64,000 nt of DNA from Bacteroides sedimenti (GTDB lineage: Bacteria; Bacteroidota; Bacteroidia; Bacteroidales; Bacteroidaceae), in the NCBI RefSeq assembly GCF_040365225.1, contig NZ_AP028055.1:124001-188000 (forward strand), given 5' to 3'. Within the stretch, counting starts at the first letter, position 1, and each line of letters opens with the position of its first letter. The notes beneath the pieces are model-generated. The model did no database searches. It saw only the letters and a program-made list of their open reading frames with translations, and was not told the DNA's origin. Positions 28,150 through 36,619 of the stretch are shown here, piece after piece. A program made the translations under genes and the position numbers.

Positions 28150-29418
28150 ATGATGAAAAAACAATTACTTACAGTAGCGCTTATGCTAATCGGCATTTTC
28201 GCTATGGCTCCTTCAGTAGATGCAAAGTCTACGATGGATTCAAATCTCACTTTGTTATGGATGAATACAGACGTTGCTCCATTAGAACTGAACGCGCGTC
28301 AAGGTTTTGGTAAAAATGGCAAATTTTATCTTCAGAACAAGGATACCAAAAAAATCGAAATCTGGGATGGAACCGGAAAAATAAGTGAGATCGCCTCTGG
28401 AGAAGGAACTAACATGACATTCGATGATGCAGGAAACATCATTGTGCGCATTGGTACATTTAATACTCCGTATGTTGCTACAAGAAATGAATTGAGAATT
28501 ATTCCGGCTGATGGCTCAAATGTAATAGATATTCCATTGAGTGGTATAACACCGGGGCGTCTTGATTTTTGGGGACATGTCAGAGGCAATGTGCTCGACA
28601 AGGTAACCGGTGGTATCTTATATATGGGCACTGCGTGGTATCCTTCGCTTATTGAAATTCCAATTATAGATGGTAAACAAGATGTAGCTAATACATATAC
28701 TTACAGTTATACAAGCCCATTCGGGGTTTCAGGAAATTTTGCCACCACTATGCTTGCATCAAGTTGGGAAGGGGGTGAAGATTTAGCAATCCTAAGTCCA
28801 TTATTTAATAAGACGAACTGCAATTCCATCCAGAAGATGTCATTGGATGAAGATGGCAACTGGGTACATAACTCATATTATGTAACTCCTCGCCACAGTG
28901 GATGTGCAGGATTCTATATTTTCAAACTCGGAGAACAGAAGTATATCGTATATCCATCAGGAGCAAATAATGCAGACGGGTTTACTGTATCTAAATTGAC
29001 AACTAAAGCGATATCCGATGTTGAAGCTAGCGACGAATCTGTAAGAGTAGCAACTAAATATTCTGAGCAAAAGGATGATGGTAATACTATGTACATTAAT
29101 AATGCTTTCTACGGGAACCATTTGAGTGTAGAAGTAGTCAGTGATAATGAGGCATATATTTACCAATATTACCCTAAGGGATATATAGCAAAATACTCAT
29201 TTAAACTTACCAGCACCGGTATTGCAGGTGTTGAAACCAGTAAAGCAACAGTTATAGGTGGTATCGGAGAAATAAAGATTTCCGGTGAAGCATCTTCAAT
29301 TGAGGTTTATACTATCGGTGGTGCTCTGATAAGCAAGAACCAAACGGTCGTAAAATGTGCTCCTGGAACATATATAGTTAAAGCAGATAAAAATACAACT
29401 AAGGTAATGGTCAAATAA
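28150..29418 (+). CDS. Secreted propeller-like protein with short sorting-like C-terminus
   Basis: The 422-residue protein has a signal peptide (about 1-25, ending DAKS) and repeated beta motifs with Asp-Gly turns (WDGTGKISEI, FDDAGNIIVRIG, ADGSNVIDIPL, DEDGNWVHNSY), suggesting a beta-propeller of about 350 residues. Residues about 355-422 form a compact domain (GGIGEIKISG, VYTIGGALIS, PGTYIVKADK) nearly identical in plan to the C-terminus of the DUF4855 protein at 31971 and similar to type IX sorting domains. I do not recognise an enzyme; a surface glycan-binding role is possible. It lies 49 bases after the NAGPA gene, and a hairpin follows it at 29442. Confidence 0.6.
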   Translation: MMKKQLLTVALMLIGIFAMAPSVDAKSTMDSNLTLLWMNTDVAPLELNARQGFGKNGKFYLQNKDTKKIEIWDGTGKISEIASGEGTNMTFDDAGNIIVRIGTFNTPYVATRNELRIIPADGSNVIDIPLSGITPGRLDFWGHVRGNVLDKVTGGILYMGTAWYPSLIEIPIIDGKQDVANTYTYSYTSPFGVSGNFATTMLASSWEGGEDLAILSPLFNKTNCNSIQKMSLDEDGNWVHNSYYVTPRHSGCAGFYIFKLGEQKYIVYPSGANNADGFTVSKLTTKAISDVEASDESVRVATKYSEQKDDGNTMYINNAFYGNHLSVEVVSDNEAYIYQYYPKGYIAKYSFKLTSTGIAGVETSKATVIGGIGEIKISGEASSIEVYTIGGALISKNQTVVKCAPGTYIVKADKNTTKVMVK

Positions 29419-29441
29419 GTTAACCATTGATTAGAGTGTTG

Positions 29442-29509
29442 AAGTTTCGCAAGTTTATTGTCTGTATTGCTTTGGCTAGTCAACGTTATACAGAGGGCTT
29501 GCGAAACTT
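29442..29509 (+). promoter_or_regulatory. Long-loop inverted repeat inside the PUL
   Basis: AAGTTTCGCAAG at 29442-29453 and CTTGCGAAACTT at 29498-29509 are perfect 12-base complements with a 44-base loop. It sits in the 180-base gap before the GH3 gene, the largest gap inside the PUL. There is no T-run after it, so it is more likely an mRNA processing or stability element, or partial attenuator, than a simple terminator. Confidence 0.5.
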
Positions 29510-29598
29510 AAATTAGAGTATTATTTCACAAAAAGGCGGTACCATAGAGTTTTGGAAAATTTGCCTCATTTAAGTTCATTACAAGAAACCTTCCCATC

Positions 29599-31926
29599 AT
29601 GAAAAAGACCCTGATTCCGATAGTATCTCTTATCTTATCTTTTAGCAACGTCCTTGCTAATAATAAACCCGAGTATAATGATAAAAATATAAACAATATT
29701 ATAAACCATCTTACTTTAGAACAGAAAGCCAGACTTTTAGTAGGGTGTTTGGGAAGTGATAATGGATTAAGTCATACAGTTGCTGGGGCCGCAGGCTATA
29801 CCTTTCCTATTGATTCTTTGGGCATTCCTTCTATCAATTTAGCAGATGGTCCGGTAGGCGTACGCATTACTCCTGTCTCATCGAAAAAATACACGTCATA
29901 TAGTACTTGTTTTCCTTCAACTACGGCGTTAGCAGCTACCTGGAGTGAAGAGATGGCGCAGTTAGAAGGCAACGCCATAGGTGACGAGGCCAAAGCTTAT
30001 GGTGTTGACATAATACTCACGCCGGGTATTAATATCATGCGAAACCCACTTTGCGGACGCAATTTTGAATATTTTTCCGAGGATCCATATCTGGCAGGTA
30101 TAATGGGATCAGGCATGATCAACGGAATTCAAGATAAAGGCATTGGAGCAAGTTTGAAGCATTTTGTAGCCAATAATCAGCAAACCGGGAAACTTTATAA
30201 TGATGCGCGTATTTCCTTACGGGCGTTGCGAGAAATTTATCTCAGAGGTTTTGAAATCTGTATTAAAAACTCCAACCCCTGGACTGTGATGGGGTCTTAT
30301 AATAAAATAGGAGGAAAATATACCCAGGCTAATCCGGAATTGCTCAAAACCATTCTTCGCGATGAGTGGAAATATACCGGACTGGTAATGACCGACTGGT
30401 ACAAGAAACGGGATACCCCCGATCAACTCAATGGAGGAACTGACCTGATGATGCCGGGAGAACAATCTCAAATAGACGAAATTGCGACTGGAGTCAAGAA
30501 TGGCAGGATTAGCGAAGCTATTTTAAACGAAAGTGTTAAACATATGTTGAAGCTCATTTTCAAATCGATTTCTTATAAAGGCTGGCAATATAATGAAGCG
30601 CCCGATCTTGCCGGAAATGCAGAATTAGCACATAAGATAGCCACAGAAGGAATGGTCTTGTTAAAAAATGAAGGTTCCTTTCTTCCCATCCCTGAAAAGG
30701 CAAAGATAGCATTGTTCGGGGTTACCGCGTACAAATCTATAGCAGGAGGCACAGGATCATCGAACGTAAATAAACCTTATATTATTGACATATCTACCGG
30801 ACTTGAGAAGTCTGGTTATAAACTAAATGAAAGATTAAAAGGAATCTATACAAAGTTTGTTGAATTCCAAAATGACCTTCTTAACAAACATCCAGAAAGC
30901 ACTGATTGGGAAAAACTATCCTATAACAGAACGGTAATTCCCGAAATGGACTTGTCTAAGGCAGAAAGCATTATAGAATGTGAAGCTAAAAAAAACGATA
31001 TGGCATTGATAGTTATCGGTAGAGGCTCTGGTGAAGAATCCGACAGGAGATTAGAAGGAGATTTTTACCTAACACCCGAAGAAAAGTTGATGATCGAAAA
31101 GGTATCTTCCCAATACCACTCTTTGGGAAAGAAAGTAGCTGTAATAATGAATGTATGCGGTGTAATGGAAATGAATTCCTGGAAAGATAAGCCGGATGCC
31201 ATATTGATGGCTTGGTTTCCGGGGCAAGAATGCGGAGCTGCCATAGCGGATGTGATTAGCGGAAAAGTAAATCCATCAGGCAAGCTTCCTATGACTTTCC
31301 CGGCGGACTATTTTGATATCCCCTCGTCCCGAAATTTTCCGATGGTGGGTGAAACCAAGGAGGGTAAGAATTTTGATTATACAAATTACGAAGAAGATAT
31401 ATGGATTGGATATCGTTACTTTAATACGGTGAATCTGCCTATTGCCTATCCTTTCGGATATGGACTATCTTATACCAGTTTTTCTTTCGCTGAGCCGAGG
31501 CTTGAAAGGAAAAAAGGCAAATGGGTTGCATCCATTCGGATAAAGAATATAGGTGAAGTATCTGGCAAGGAAGTTGTGCAGCTATATGTTTCTGCTCCTC
31601 AAACTTCAATTCGAAAGCCTGATACCGAGTTAAAAGCTTTCGGAAAGACGCGGAATTTGAAACCCGGAGAAAGCGAAATAATAGAACTTCAATTTACAGA
31701 TTATGACATAGCATCATTCGATGCAAATAACTCGCGGTGGCTTACACAAAAAGGGAAGTATAAGCTTTCCTTTGGTTCTTCAAGCAGAGATTTCAAAGCT
31801 ACTGTTTCATTCAATATCAACAAAGATAAGAGCTGGAAAGTGAATGATGTGCTAAAGCCGGTTGAGAAAGTAAATGTTATGGAATTTCCGCATAAAATAG
31901 GTGAAGAAATTAAGGATAATAAATAA
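29599..31926 (+). CDS. GH3 family glycosidase, secreted
   Basis: The 775-residue protein has a signal peptide (about 1-20), a GH3 N-terminal TIM barrel (PSINLADGPVGVR, ASLKHFVANNQQ, GLVMTDWYKKRD with D266 as the likely nucleophile), a C-terminal alpha/beta domain (about 330-600; GEESDRRLEGDFYLTPEE with a likely acid/base Glu, MAWFPGQECGAA) and a fibronectin III-like domain (about 660-740). The family hydrolyses beta-glucosides, beta-xylosides or N-acetylhexosaminides from non-reducing ends. The GGTDLMMPG motif fits beta-glucosidase-like members. It is separated from the upstream gene by a 180-base gap containing a hairpin. Confidence 0.92.
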   Translation: MKKTLIPIVSLILSFSNVLANNKPEYNDKNINNIINHLTLEQKARLLVGCLGSDNGLSHTVAGAAGYTFPIDSLGIPSINLADGPVGVRITPVSSKKYTSYSTCFPSTTALAATWSEEMAQLEGNAIGDEAKAYGVDIILTPGINIMRNPLCGRNFEYFSEDPYLAGIMGSGMINGIQDKGIGASLKHFVANNQQTGKLYNDARISLRALREIYLRGFEICIKNSNPWTVMGSYNKIGGKYTQANPELLKTILRDEWKYTGLVMTDWYKKRDTPDQLNGGTDLMMPGEQSQIDEIATGVKNGRISEAILNESVKHMLKLIFKSISYKGWQYNEAPDLAGNAELAHKIATEGMVLLKNEGSFLPIPEKAKIALFGVTAYKSIAGGTGSSNVNKPYIIDISTGLEKSGYKLNERLKGIYTKFVEFQNDLLNKHPESTDWEKLSYNRTVIPEMDLSKAESIIECEAKKNDMALIVIGRGSGEESDRRLEGDFYLTPEEKLMIEKVSSQYHSLGKKVAVIMNVCGVMEMNSWKDKPDAILMAWFPGQECGAAIADVISGKVNPSGKLPMTFPADYFDIPSSRNFPMVGETKEGKNFDYTNYEEDIWIGYRYFNTVNLPIAYPFGYGLSYTSFSFAEPRLERKKGKWVASIRIKNIGEVSGKEVVQLYVSAPQTSIRKPDTELKAFGKTRNLKPGESEIIELQFTDYDIASFDANNSRWLTQKGKYKLSFGSSSRDFKATVSFNINKDKSWKVNDVLKPVEKVNVMEFPHKIGEEIKDNK

Positions 31927-31970
31927 GCCGTAAACAAACTCTTCTCATTCTTCAAAAATAGTTATAATTA

Positions 31971-33254
31971 ATGAAAGTAATGCTTACCACAATCATTGAT
32001 AGAATATCTGTGACATTTGCTGTCATTGTAAGTTGTTTTGTCGGAGCTAATACTGCAGCTGCAGCTTATCAGACTGATGTCGTGTCAGATCTGGCTCTTA
32101 TTTATCAGGGAGGGACTCACCGCCCTGATTGGACGGAAGATGAACTGCGCCCTTATGTAGTACACACTTTTGCAGATGGACATACAGACTGGTTTTTCGA
32201 CTCCTTTCTTTTCTATGAATTTACCGATAATTGGCAAATTGCATTCGGTTATAAATATGGGGCGCGAAATGCTAGAAGGGGCGACTGGGAATGGTTACTC
32301 AGCAGGATATTTGAGAAAGGGAAATCTCTTGATGCATTAAATTCGTGCATTGAACATTATAAAACGATCATCGGAGAACCTCAATTTAAGCATAAAATAG
32401 TACTTGGCGTGGTATCGCCTATTACTGGCCAAACTGATTGGGGAAGTCTCAATGGAGAAGTATTAAACTTTTCATACAGGAACGATCAGATAAAGGCTGC
32501 CAGGTGGTATATTGATCAGCTCATGAAATTGTTTGCCGAAGGATCGTATGATAATCTTGAATTAGTCGGTTTTTATTGGATTGAAGAGAGTACTGCTAAA
32601 TGTGGTGATTTGCCTAAATATATAAGTGAATATATCCATCAATTGAATAAACGGTTTTATTGGATTCCATATTGGTATGCACCTGGCTTCGACCAATGGA
32701 AAGAGCTGGGGTTCGATACCGCCTTTTTACAGCCGAATCATTTTTTTGACAAATCTGTAATAGACGCTCGTCTACGTGATGCGTGCAAACTGGCAAAAGC
32801 AAAAGGAATGGGCGTGGAAATGGAGTTCGATAGCAAAGTCTTGTATGAAAATGAAGATTCATATTACAGTAGATTGGAGACTTATATCAATGCCTTTGAA
32901 AATTACGGTGTCTTTGAGCAATCAACAATAGCTTATTATTCTGGCACAAAGGCTATACTTGATATGTATCGATCAAATTCGATAGAGAATACTATCATTC
33001 TTGACAGGATAGCAAATAATATATTGATGAGACGAAGCCGAAGTGTAGGTATTGAAACAACGAATGATACGAAGACTGATGTTATTGCCGTTGGCGGTAT
33101 CGGAGAATTATATGTATTGGGAACAGGTAAATCGATAAAAATATATACAGCATATGGAATGCTTGTTAGCGAAAACGTCAAAAAGTTGCAATGTTTGCCA
33201 GGTATTTATATTGTAAAGGTTGATGGGAAAACAAAAAAAGTGGTTGTACGATAA
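31971..33254 (+). CDS. DUF4855-like secreted protein A with sorting-like C-terminus
   Basis: The 427-residue protein has a signal peptide (about 1-32) and a probable TIM-barrel domain of about 340 residues: SDLALIYQGG, TDWFFDSFLFYEFTD, WYIDQLMKLF, LVGFYWIEES, FYWIPYWYAPGFDQWKELGF and EMEFDSK. Conserved acidic residues in FYWIEE and EFDSK are candidates for catalysis. The family, which I recall as DUF4855, has no function I know. Residues about 358-427 repeat the C-terminal domain of the protein at 28150 (GGIGELYVLG, YTAYGMLVSEN, PGIYIVKVDG). It lies 44 bases after GH3, and a paralogue follows. Confidence 0.65.
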   Translation: MKVMLTTIIDRISVTFAVIVSCFVGANTAAAAYQTDVVSDLALIYQGGTHRPDWTEDELRPYVVHTFADGHTDWFFDSFLFYEFTDNWQIAFGYKYGARNARRGDWEWLLSRIFEKGKSLDALNSCIEHYKTIIGEPQFKHKIVLGVVSPITGQTDWGSLNGEVLNFSYRNDQIKAARWYIDQLMKLFAEGSYDNLELVGFYWIEESTAKCGDLPKYISEYIHQLNKRFYWIPYWYAPGFDQWKELGFDTAFLQPNHFFDKSVIDARLRDACKLAKAKGMGVEMEFDSKVLYENEDSYYSRLETYINAFENYGVFEQSTIAYYSGTKAILDMYRSNSIENTIILDRIANNILMRRSRSVGIETTNDTKTDVIAVGGIGELYVLGTGKSIKIYTAYGMLVSENVKKLQCLPGIYIVKVDGKTKKVVVR

Positions 33255-33309
33255 TAATTTGTGATTAATGAATATGAACTTAGTAACATTTAATATAGAA
33301 AAATTAAAC

Positions 33310-34389
33310 ATGAAAAAAATCCTATCTTTTTTAGTGATATTAATCATTATAGCTCCTATACAATCGGTAGAAGCTCAGAGAAACAAGGAAAATAAATATA
33401 AAACCAATGAGATTAAAGATCTTGCACTAATATATCAGGGAGGTAAACAGAGAATTGACTGGACCCCCGACCAGTTTGTTCCATACGTTACACATCAATT
33501 CGCCGATGGTACTAAAGATTGGTTATTCGATGGCTTTTTATTTCTCGAATTTACCGATGGGGAAGGATACAATTATGCTCATGGGTATGCCAAAAAGCAA
33601 GCTCGTAAAATAGAATGGGAATGGCTACTTGATAGAGTTTTTGAAAAAGGGAAAGCGTTGGATGCACTTGACCAATGTATTGAACGTGAGAAAAAAAACA
33701 TCGGGAAAGCGCCATTCAAGCATAGAATCATCTTAGGAGTTGCGATTCCATTGCCCAAACAAAAAGATTGGGGAGTTATAGACGGAGATTCTCTTGATTT
33801 TAATATCCAATCCGATCAGGTTAAAGCGGCTGAATGGTATATAGATCAACTGATGGCTCGTTTTAAGAAAGCTAAATACAAAAACTTGGAACTCGACGGT
33901 TTCTATTGGGTGGATGAGGATATTGCAACTTGTAAGGACCTTCCAAAATATGTGAGTCAATACATCCATTCGAAGAAAAAGAAATTTGTTTGGATTCCAT
34001 ATTGGAAAGCCAAAGGATATGATCAATGGAAAGAGTTGGGATTTGATATCGCTTACCAACAACCGAACCATTTCTTTACACCCACTATCCCCGATTCCCG
34101 CCTCGATGAGGCCTGTCAACTTGCTTTGGATAACGGAATGGCCATGGAGTTTGAATGCGACAGTAAAGCACTTTATGGTAGCACTAATTCTTCGTATGAC
34201 AGGATGCTTGCCTACATCAAAGCATTCGAAAAGCACAATGTATTCCAAACTTCGGCCATCGCATATTATACAGGTAGTAAGGGAATTTTAGATATGTATC
34301 ATTCCACTTCTCCGGAGGATAAGAAAATAATGGATCGTCTTGCGCGGCATATCGTTTCCCGTAGAAGCATTAAAGCATTAACCAAATAG
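33310..34389 (+). CDS. DUF4855-like secreted protein B
   Basis: I place the start at the ATG at 33310, which opens a signal peptide (MKKILSFLVILIIIAPIQSVEA); the frame is open to 33268. The product of about 359 residues is a paralogue of the preceding protein: DLALIYQGGKQRIDW, DWLFDGFLFLEFTDG, WYIDQLMARF, ELDGFYWVDED, WIPYWKAKGYDQWKELGF, MEFECDSK and AIAYYTGSKGILDMY line up one for one. It lacks the C-terminal sorting-like domain. An Asp in ELDGFYW replaces the Val of its partner, so the two may have different activities or only one may be catalytic. Confidence 0.65.
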   Translation: MKKILSFLVILIIIAPIQSVEAQRNKENKYKTNEIKDLALIYQGGKQRIDWTPDQFVPYVTHQFADGTKDWLFDGFLFLEFTDGEGYNYAHGYAKKQARKIEWEWLLDRVFEKGKALDALDQCIEREKKNIGKAPFKHRIILGVAIPLPKQKDWGVIDGDSLDFNIQSDQVKAAEWYIDQLMARFKKAKYKNLELDGFYWVDEDIATCKDLPKYVSQYIHSKKKKFVWIPYWKAKGYDQWKELGFDIAYQQPNHFFTPTIPDSRLDEACQLALDNGMAMEFECDSKALYGSTNSSYDRMLAYIKAFEKHNVFQTSAIAYYTGSKGILDMYHSTSPEDKKIMDRLARHIVSRRSIKALTK

Positions 34390-34398
34390 TTTGAAGCA

Positions 34399-35534
34399 AT
34401 GAATCGGATTATAATATTTTTTTTTTGCTTCTTCCTTTATTAGCTCATTCTCAGAACAAATTAAACACGATAAAGAAGGTCGGGGAAAATGTATACATAT
34501 CTTCCAGAATTGACAAAACTCTTAAAATTAATTTCTGGTTCAAGAAATGTATGGCTAATGATTTGTTTACATTCTACCGTGTTTCCATCGTCAGTGCTTC
34601 TGGCGATACCATGATAGTCAATGAGGCTCTTAGCGATAATATAGGACCATTTGACATCCAGAATGGTGGTTGGTGTGGTGGTAATCACCTATTCTCGGAT
34701 GGAAAAACAAAAACAGCTGAAACCCTTTCCGTAAAGCTATATGCTGATGGACGGTGTATCTCTTCTGATACTACGCTCAAGGCTCATACTGTTAAAATAG
34801 AAGTAAAAAATAATATTTTTAATCCTTTAAGTGCAAGAAGAAAAGAAACTGAAGTTCATTTCACGGATACGCTATGTATTGAAAAGGTTCTTTACACAAT
34901 AAATGATAATAGTATCCAAGTGGATTTGTTTCATGAGTATATAAACACAATTCCTGTTACAATACTAAAATATTACGGGATGCAATCTATGTTTAAAGAT
35001 GAGAAGCAACTTCTTACGCCCTTGGGCGAATATGTACGCTGGACTGCCATAGATAAGACGGATAGGTTCAAAAAGAAAGATTTTCGCCGGTTTAACCGAT
35101 ATATTGAAAAAGGCGATTCTTGCTTTCAGTCTTCGTATCTCTTCAATCGCGGTTTAGGAACACATAGCGAACTTCTTGATGATGATGTGATATTCATAGG
35201 TAACTCATGGTCTAAATGCTATCATAAACTTATAGGAAATGCACCGCGGATTGCCGGTAATTCCGATTCGTGGAGCGGGGTTTACTCTTGGGTGGTTACA
35301 CCACTTCTTGATACCGGGTCTGCATTTGCTTACAATGGATTCATGGATGGAAAGGAAGTCATTTTTTTTAGTAACAACACGAAAGGCAATTTCGTTATCC
35401 CTCTTCCTAAACAATTGGAAAGTAAGAAAATAAAGATCATGGAAAATTCTTCCGACATTAAAATCAAGAAAAACAACCGCAGTATCAGTTTTTCTTGTAA
35501 TTGGGCGGGAAGTGCAATTCTCTTATTCGAATAA
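34399..35534 (+). pseudogene. Secreted beta-rich protein interrupted by a poly-T frameshift
   Basis: An ATG at 34399 with a good spacing after the DUF4855 gene opens MNRIII-Phe, but a run of ten T at 34417-34426 puts the frame into a stop at 34441. Dropping one T gives MNRIIIFFLLLPLLAHSQ, a perfect signal peptide continuous with the 369-residue frame that otherwise can only start from a TTG at 34425. The mature protein is beta-rich with no motif I recognise (FTFYRVSIVSASGDTM, LLTPLGEYVRWTAIDKTD, SFSCNWAGSAILLFE). The tract could be a phase-variable switch, a site of transcriptional slippage or a sequencing error. Everything after the tract is intact, so the gene is probably functional in some form. 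Confidence 0.7.
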
Positions 35535-35555
35535 TAATTTTAAAAATTAGAATAC

Positions 35556-36329
35556 ATGAAAAGAATATTAGTCTTAATTTGTTTAATGAAATTTCTAACA
35601 ATTTCTATTGCAAATGCCCAGCCCAAAGTAGTAGCTCATCGAGGATATTGGGATATTGAAGGCTCGGCTCAAAATTCTATCCGGGCATTGATAAAAGCCG
35701 ATTCTATTAAATGTGATGCGTGTGAATTTGACGTATGGATGACAGTTGATAAAAAACTAGTGGTAAATCATGATAATAAAATTAATGGTTATGAGATAGA
35801 AACCACTTCATCCGATACGATCCTTAATCAAAAATTAAAAAATGGGGAATTTTTGCCTTCGTTGAATCAATTCCTCGACGTTGCAAAGCATCTCAAGATA
35901 GATTTAGTATTGGAGGTAAAACCTCATAAGGATAAAATACACGAAACAGAAGCAGTGAAAATGATACTTGATATGGTGAAAGAAAAAGGTTTGAAGAAGA
36001 GAACCTCTTACATCACATTTTCCAGAAATGCTTTTGATGAACTTGTAAAACAGACAAAAAGACCGATTCTTTATCTAAACGGAGTGGCTCCGGATGTATT
36101 GAAAAGCATTGGAGGCACAGGAGCCGACTATCATATTGATGTTTTCAAGAAGAATCCCGAATGGATAAAACAGCTTCATGATTCAGGCCTTGAAGTTAAT
36201 GTTTGGACGGTAAGTGATCCTGAGGGAATTCAATGGTGTATCGATAATGAAGCCGATTACATTACCACCAATAATCCTGAATTAGTACAGAAAATGATTA
36301 AATCAAGACCGCAAAACAATATAAAATAA
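35556..36329 (+). CDS. Periplasmic glycerophosphodiester phosphodiesterase
   Basis: The 257-residue protein has a signal peptide (about 1-21, ending ANA) and a complete GDPD barrel: VVAHRGYWD with H28 and R29, CEFDVWMTVD with E57 and D59, VVNHD with H72, DLVLEVKPHKDK, and near the end EVNVWTVSDPEG and ADYITTNNPE. These are the metal-binding and catalytic residues of glycerophosphodiesterases, which release glycerol-3-phosphate from glycerophosphodiesters. It is the last PUL gene, 21 bases after the frameshifted gene. Together with the NAGPA enzyme it suggests a phosphodiester-containing substrate. Confidence 0.88.
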   Translation: MKRILVLICLMKFLTISIANAQPKVVAHRGYWDIEGSAQNSIRALIKADSIKCDACEFDVWMTVDKKLVVNHDNKINGYEIETTSSDTILNQKLKNGEFLPSLNQFLDVAKHLKIDLVLEVKPHKDKIHETEAVKMILDMVKEKGLKKRTSYITFSRNAFDELVKQTKRPILYLNGVAPDVLKSIGGTGADYHIDVFKKNPEWIKQLHDSGLEVNVWTVSDPEGIQWCIDNEADYITTNNPELVQKMIKSRPQNNIK

Positions 36330-36370
36330 CATAGTAAATAATGATATCTCTCATTCCCTAAGTCCCTTTC

Positions 36371-36420
36371 GTAATACACTTTTAATTGATAATAAAAAAT
36401 ATCGATAAAAAGTGTATTAC
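36371..36420 (+). terminator. Inverted repeat ending the PUL
   Basis: GTAATACACTTTT at 36371-36383 and AAAAGTGTATTAC at 36408-36420 are perfect 13-base complements around a 24-base AT-rich loop that partly pairs again. It is 41 bases after the GDPD stop. The T-run after it is weak (TTCTTTACC), so termination efficiency is unsure. Confidence 0.55.
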
Positions 36421-36518
36421 TTCTTTACCAGTTGGGGCTCTTCCATATTTAGTGCAGCGTAGTGCTGAAATGTGGCAGCTTTTTGCATGCAGAATCAAAT
36501 CCGCATAGTAGGCGAGGG

Positions 36519-36613
36519 GCTTTTATTTCTTCTCGACGTTTTTTTATTTCTTCTCGATAGATTTTATTTTCTAGGCGTAAGATTTTTATTTCCAGGCGTA
36601 AGATTTTCATGCC
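36519..36613. repeat. Short tandem repeat, about 21-bp units
   Basis: Four units of 18-22 bases follow each other: TTTTATTTCTTCTCGACG, TTTTTATTTCTTCTCGATAG, ATTTTATTTTCTAGGCGTAAG and ATTTTTATTTCCAGGCGTAAG, then a partial one. Pairs 1-2 and 3-4 are closest, suggesting duplication of duplicates. It lies just past the stop of the antiporter gene. Confidence 0.6.
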
Positions 36614-36619
36614 CTATTT

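Noticed and set aside
33733..34248. A 171-codon minus-strand frame over a DUF4855 gene
   Set aside because: It is antisense to conserved paralogue blocks and has no start context.
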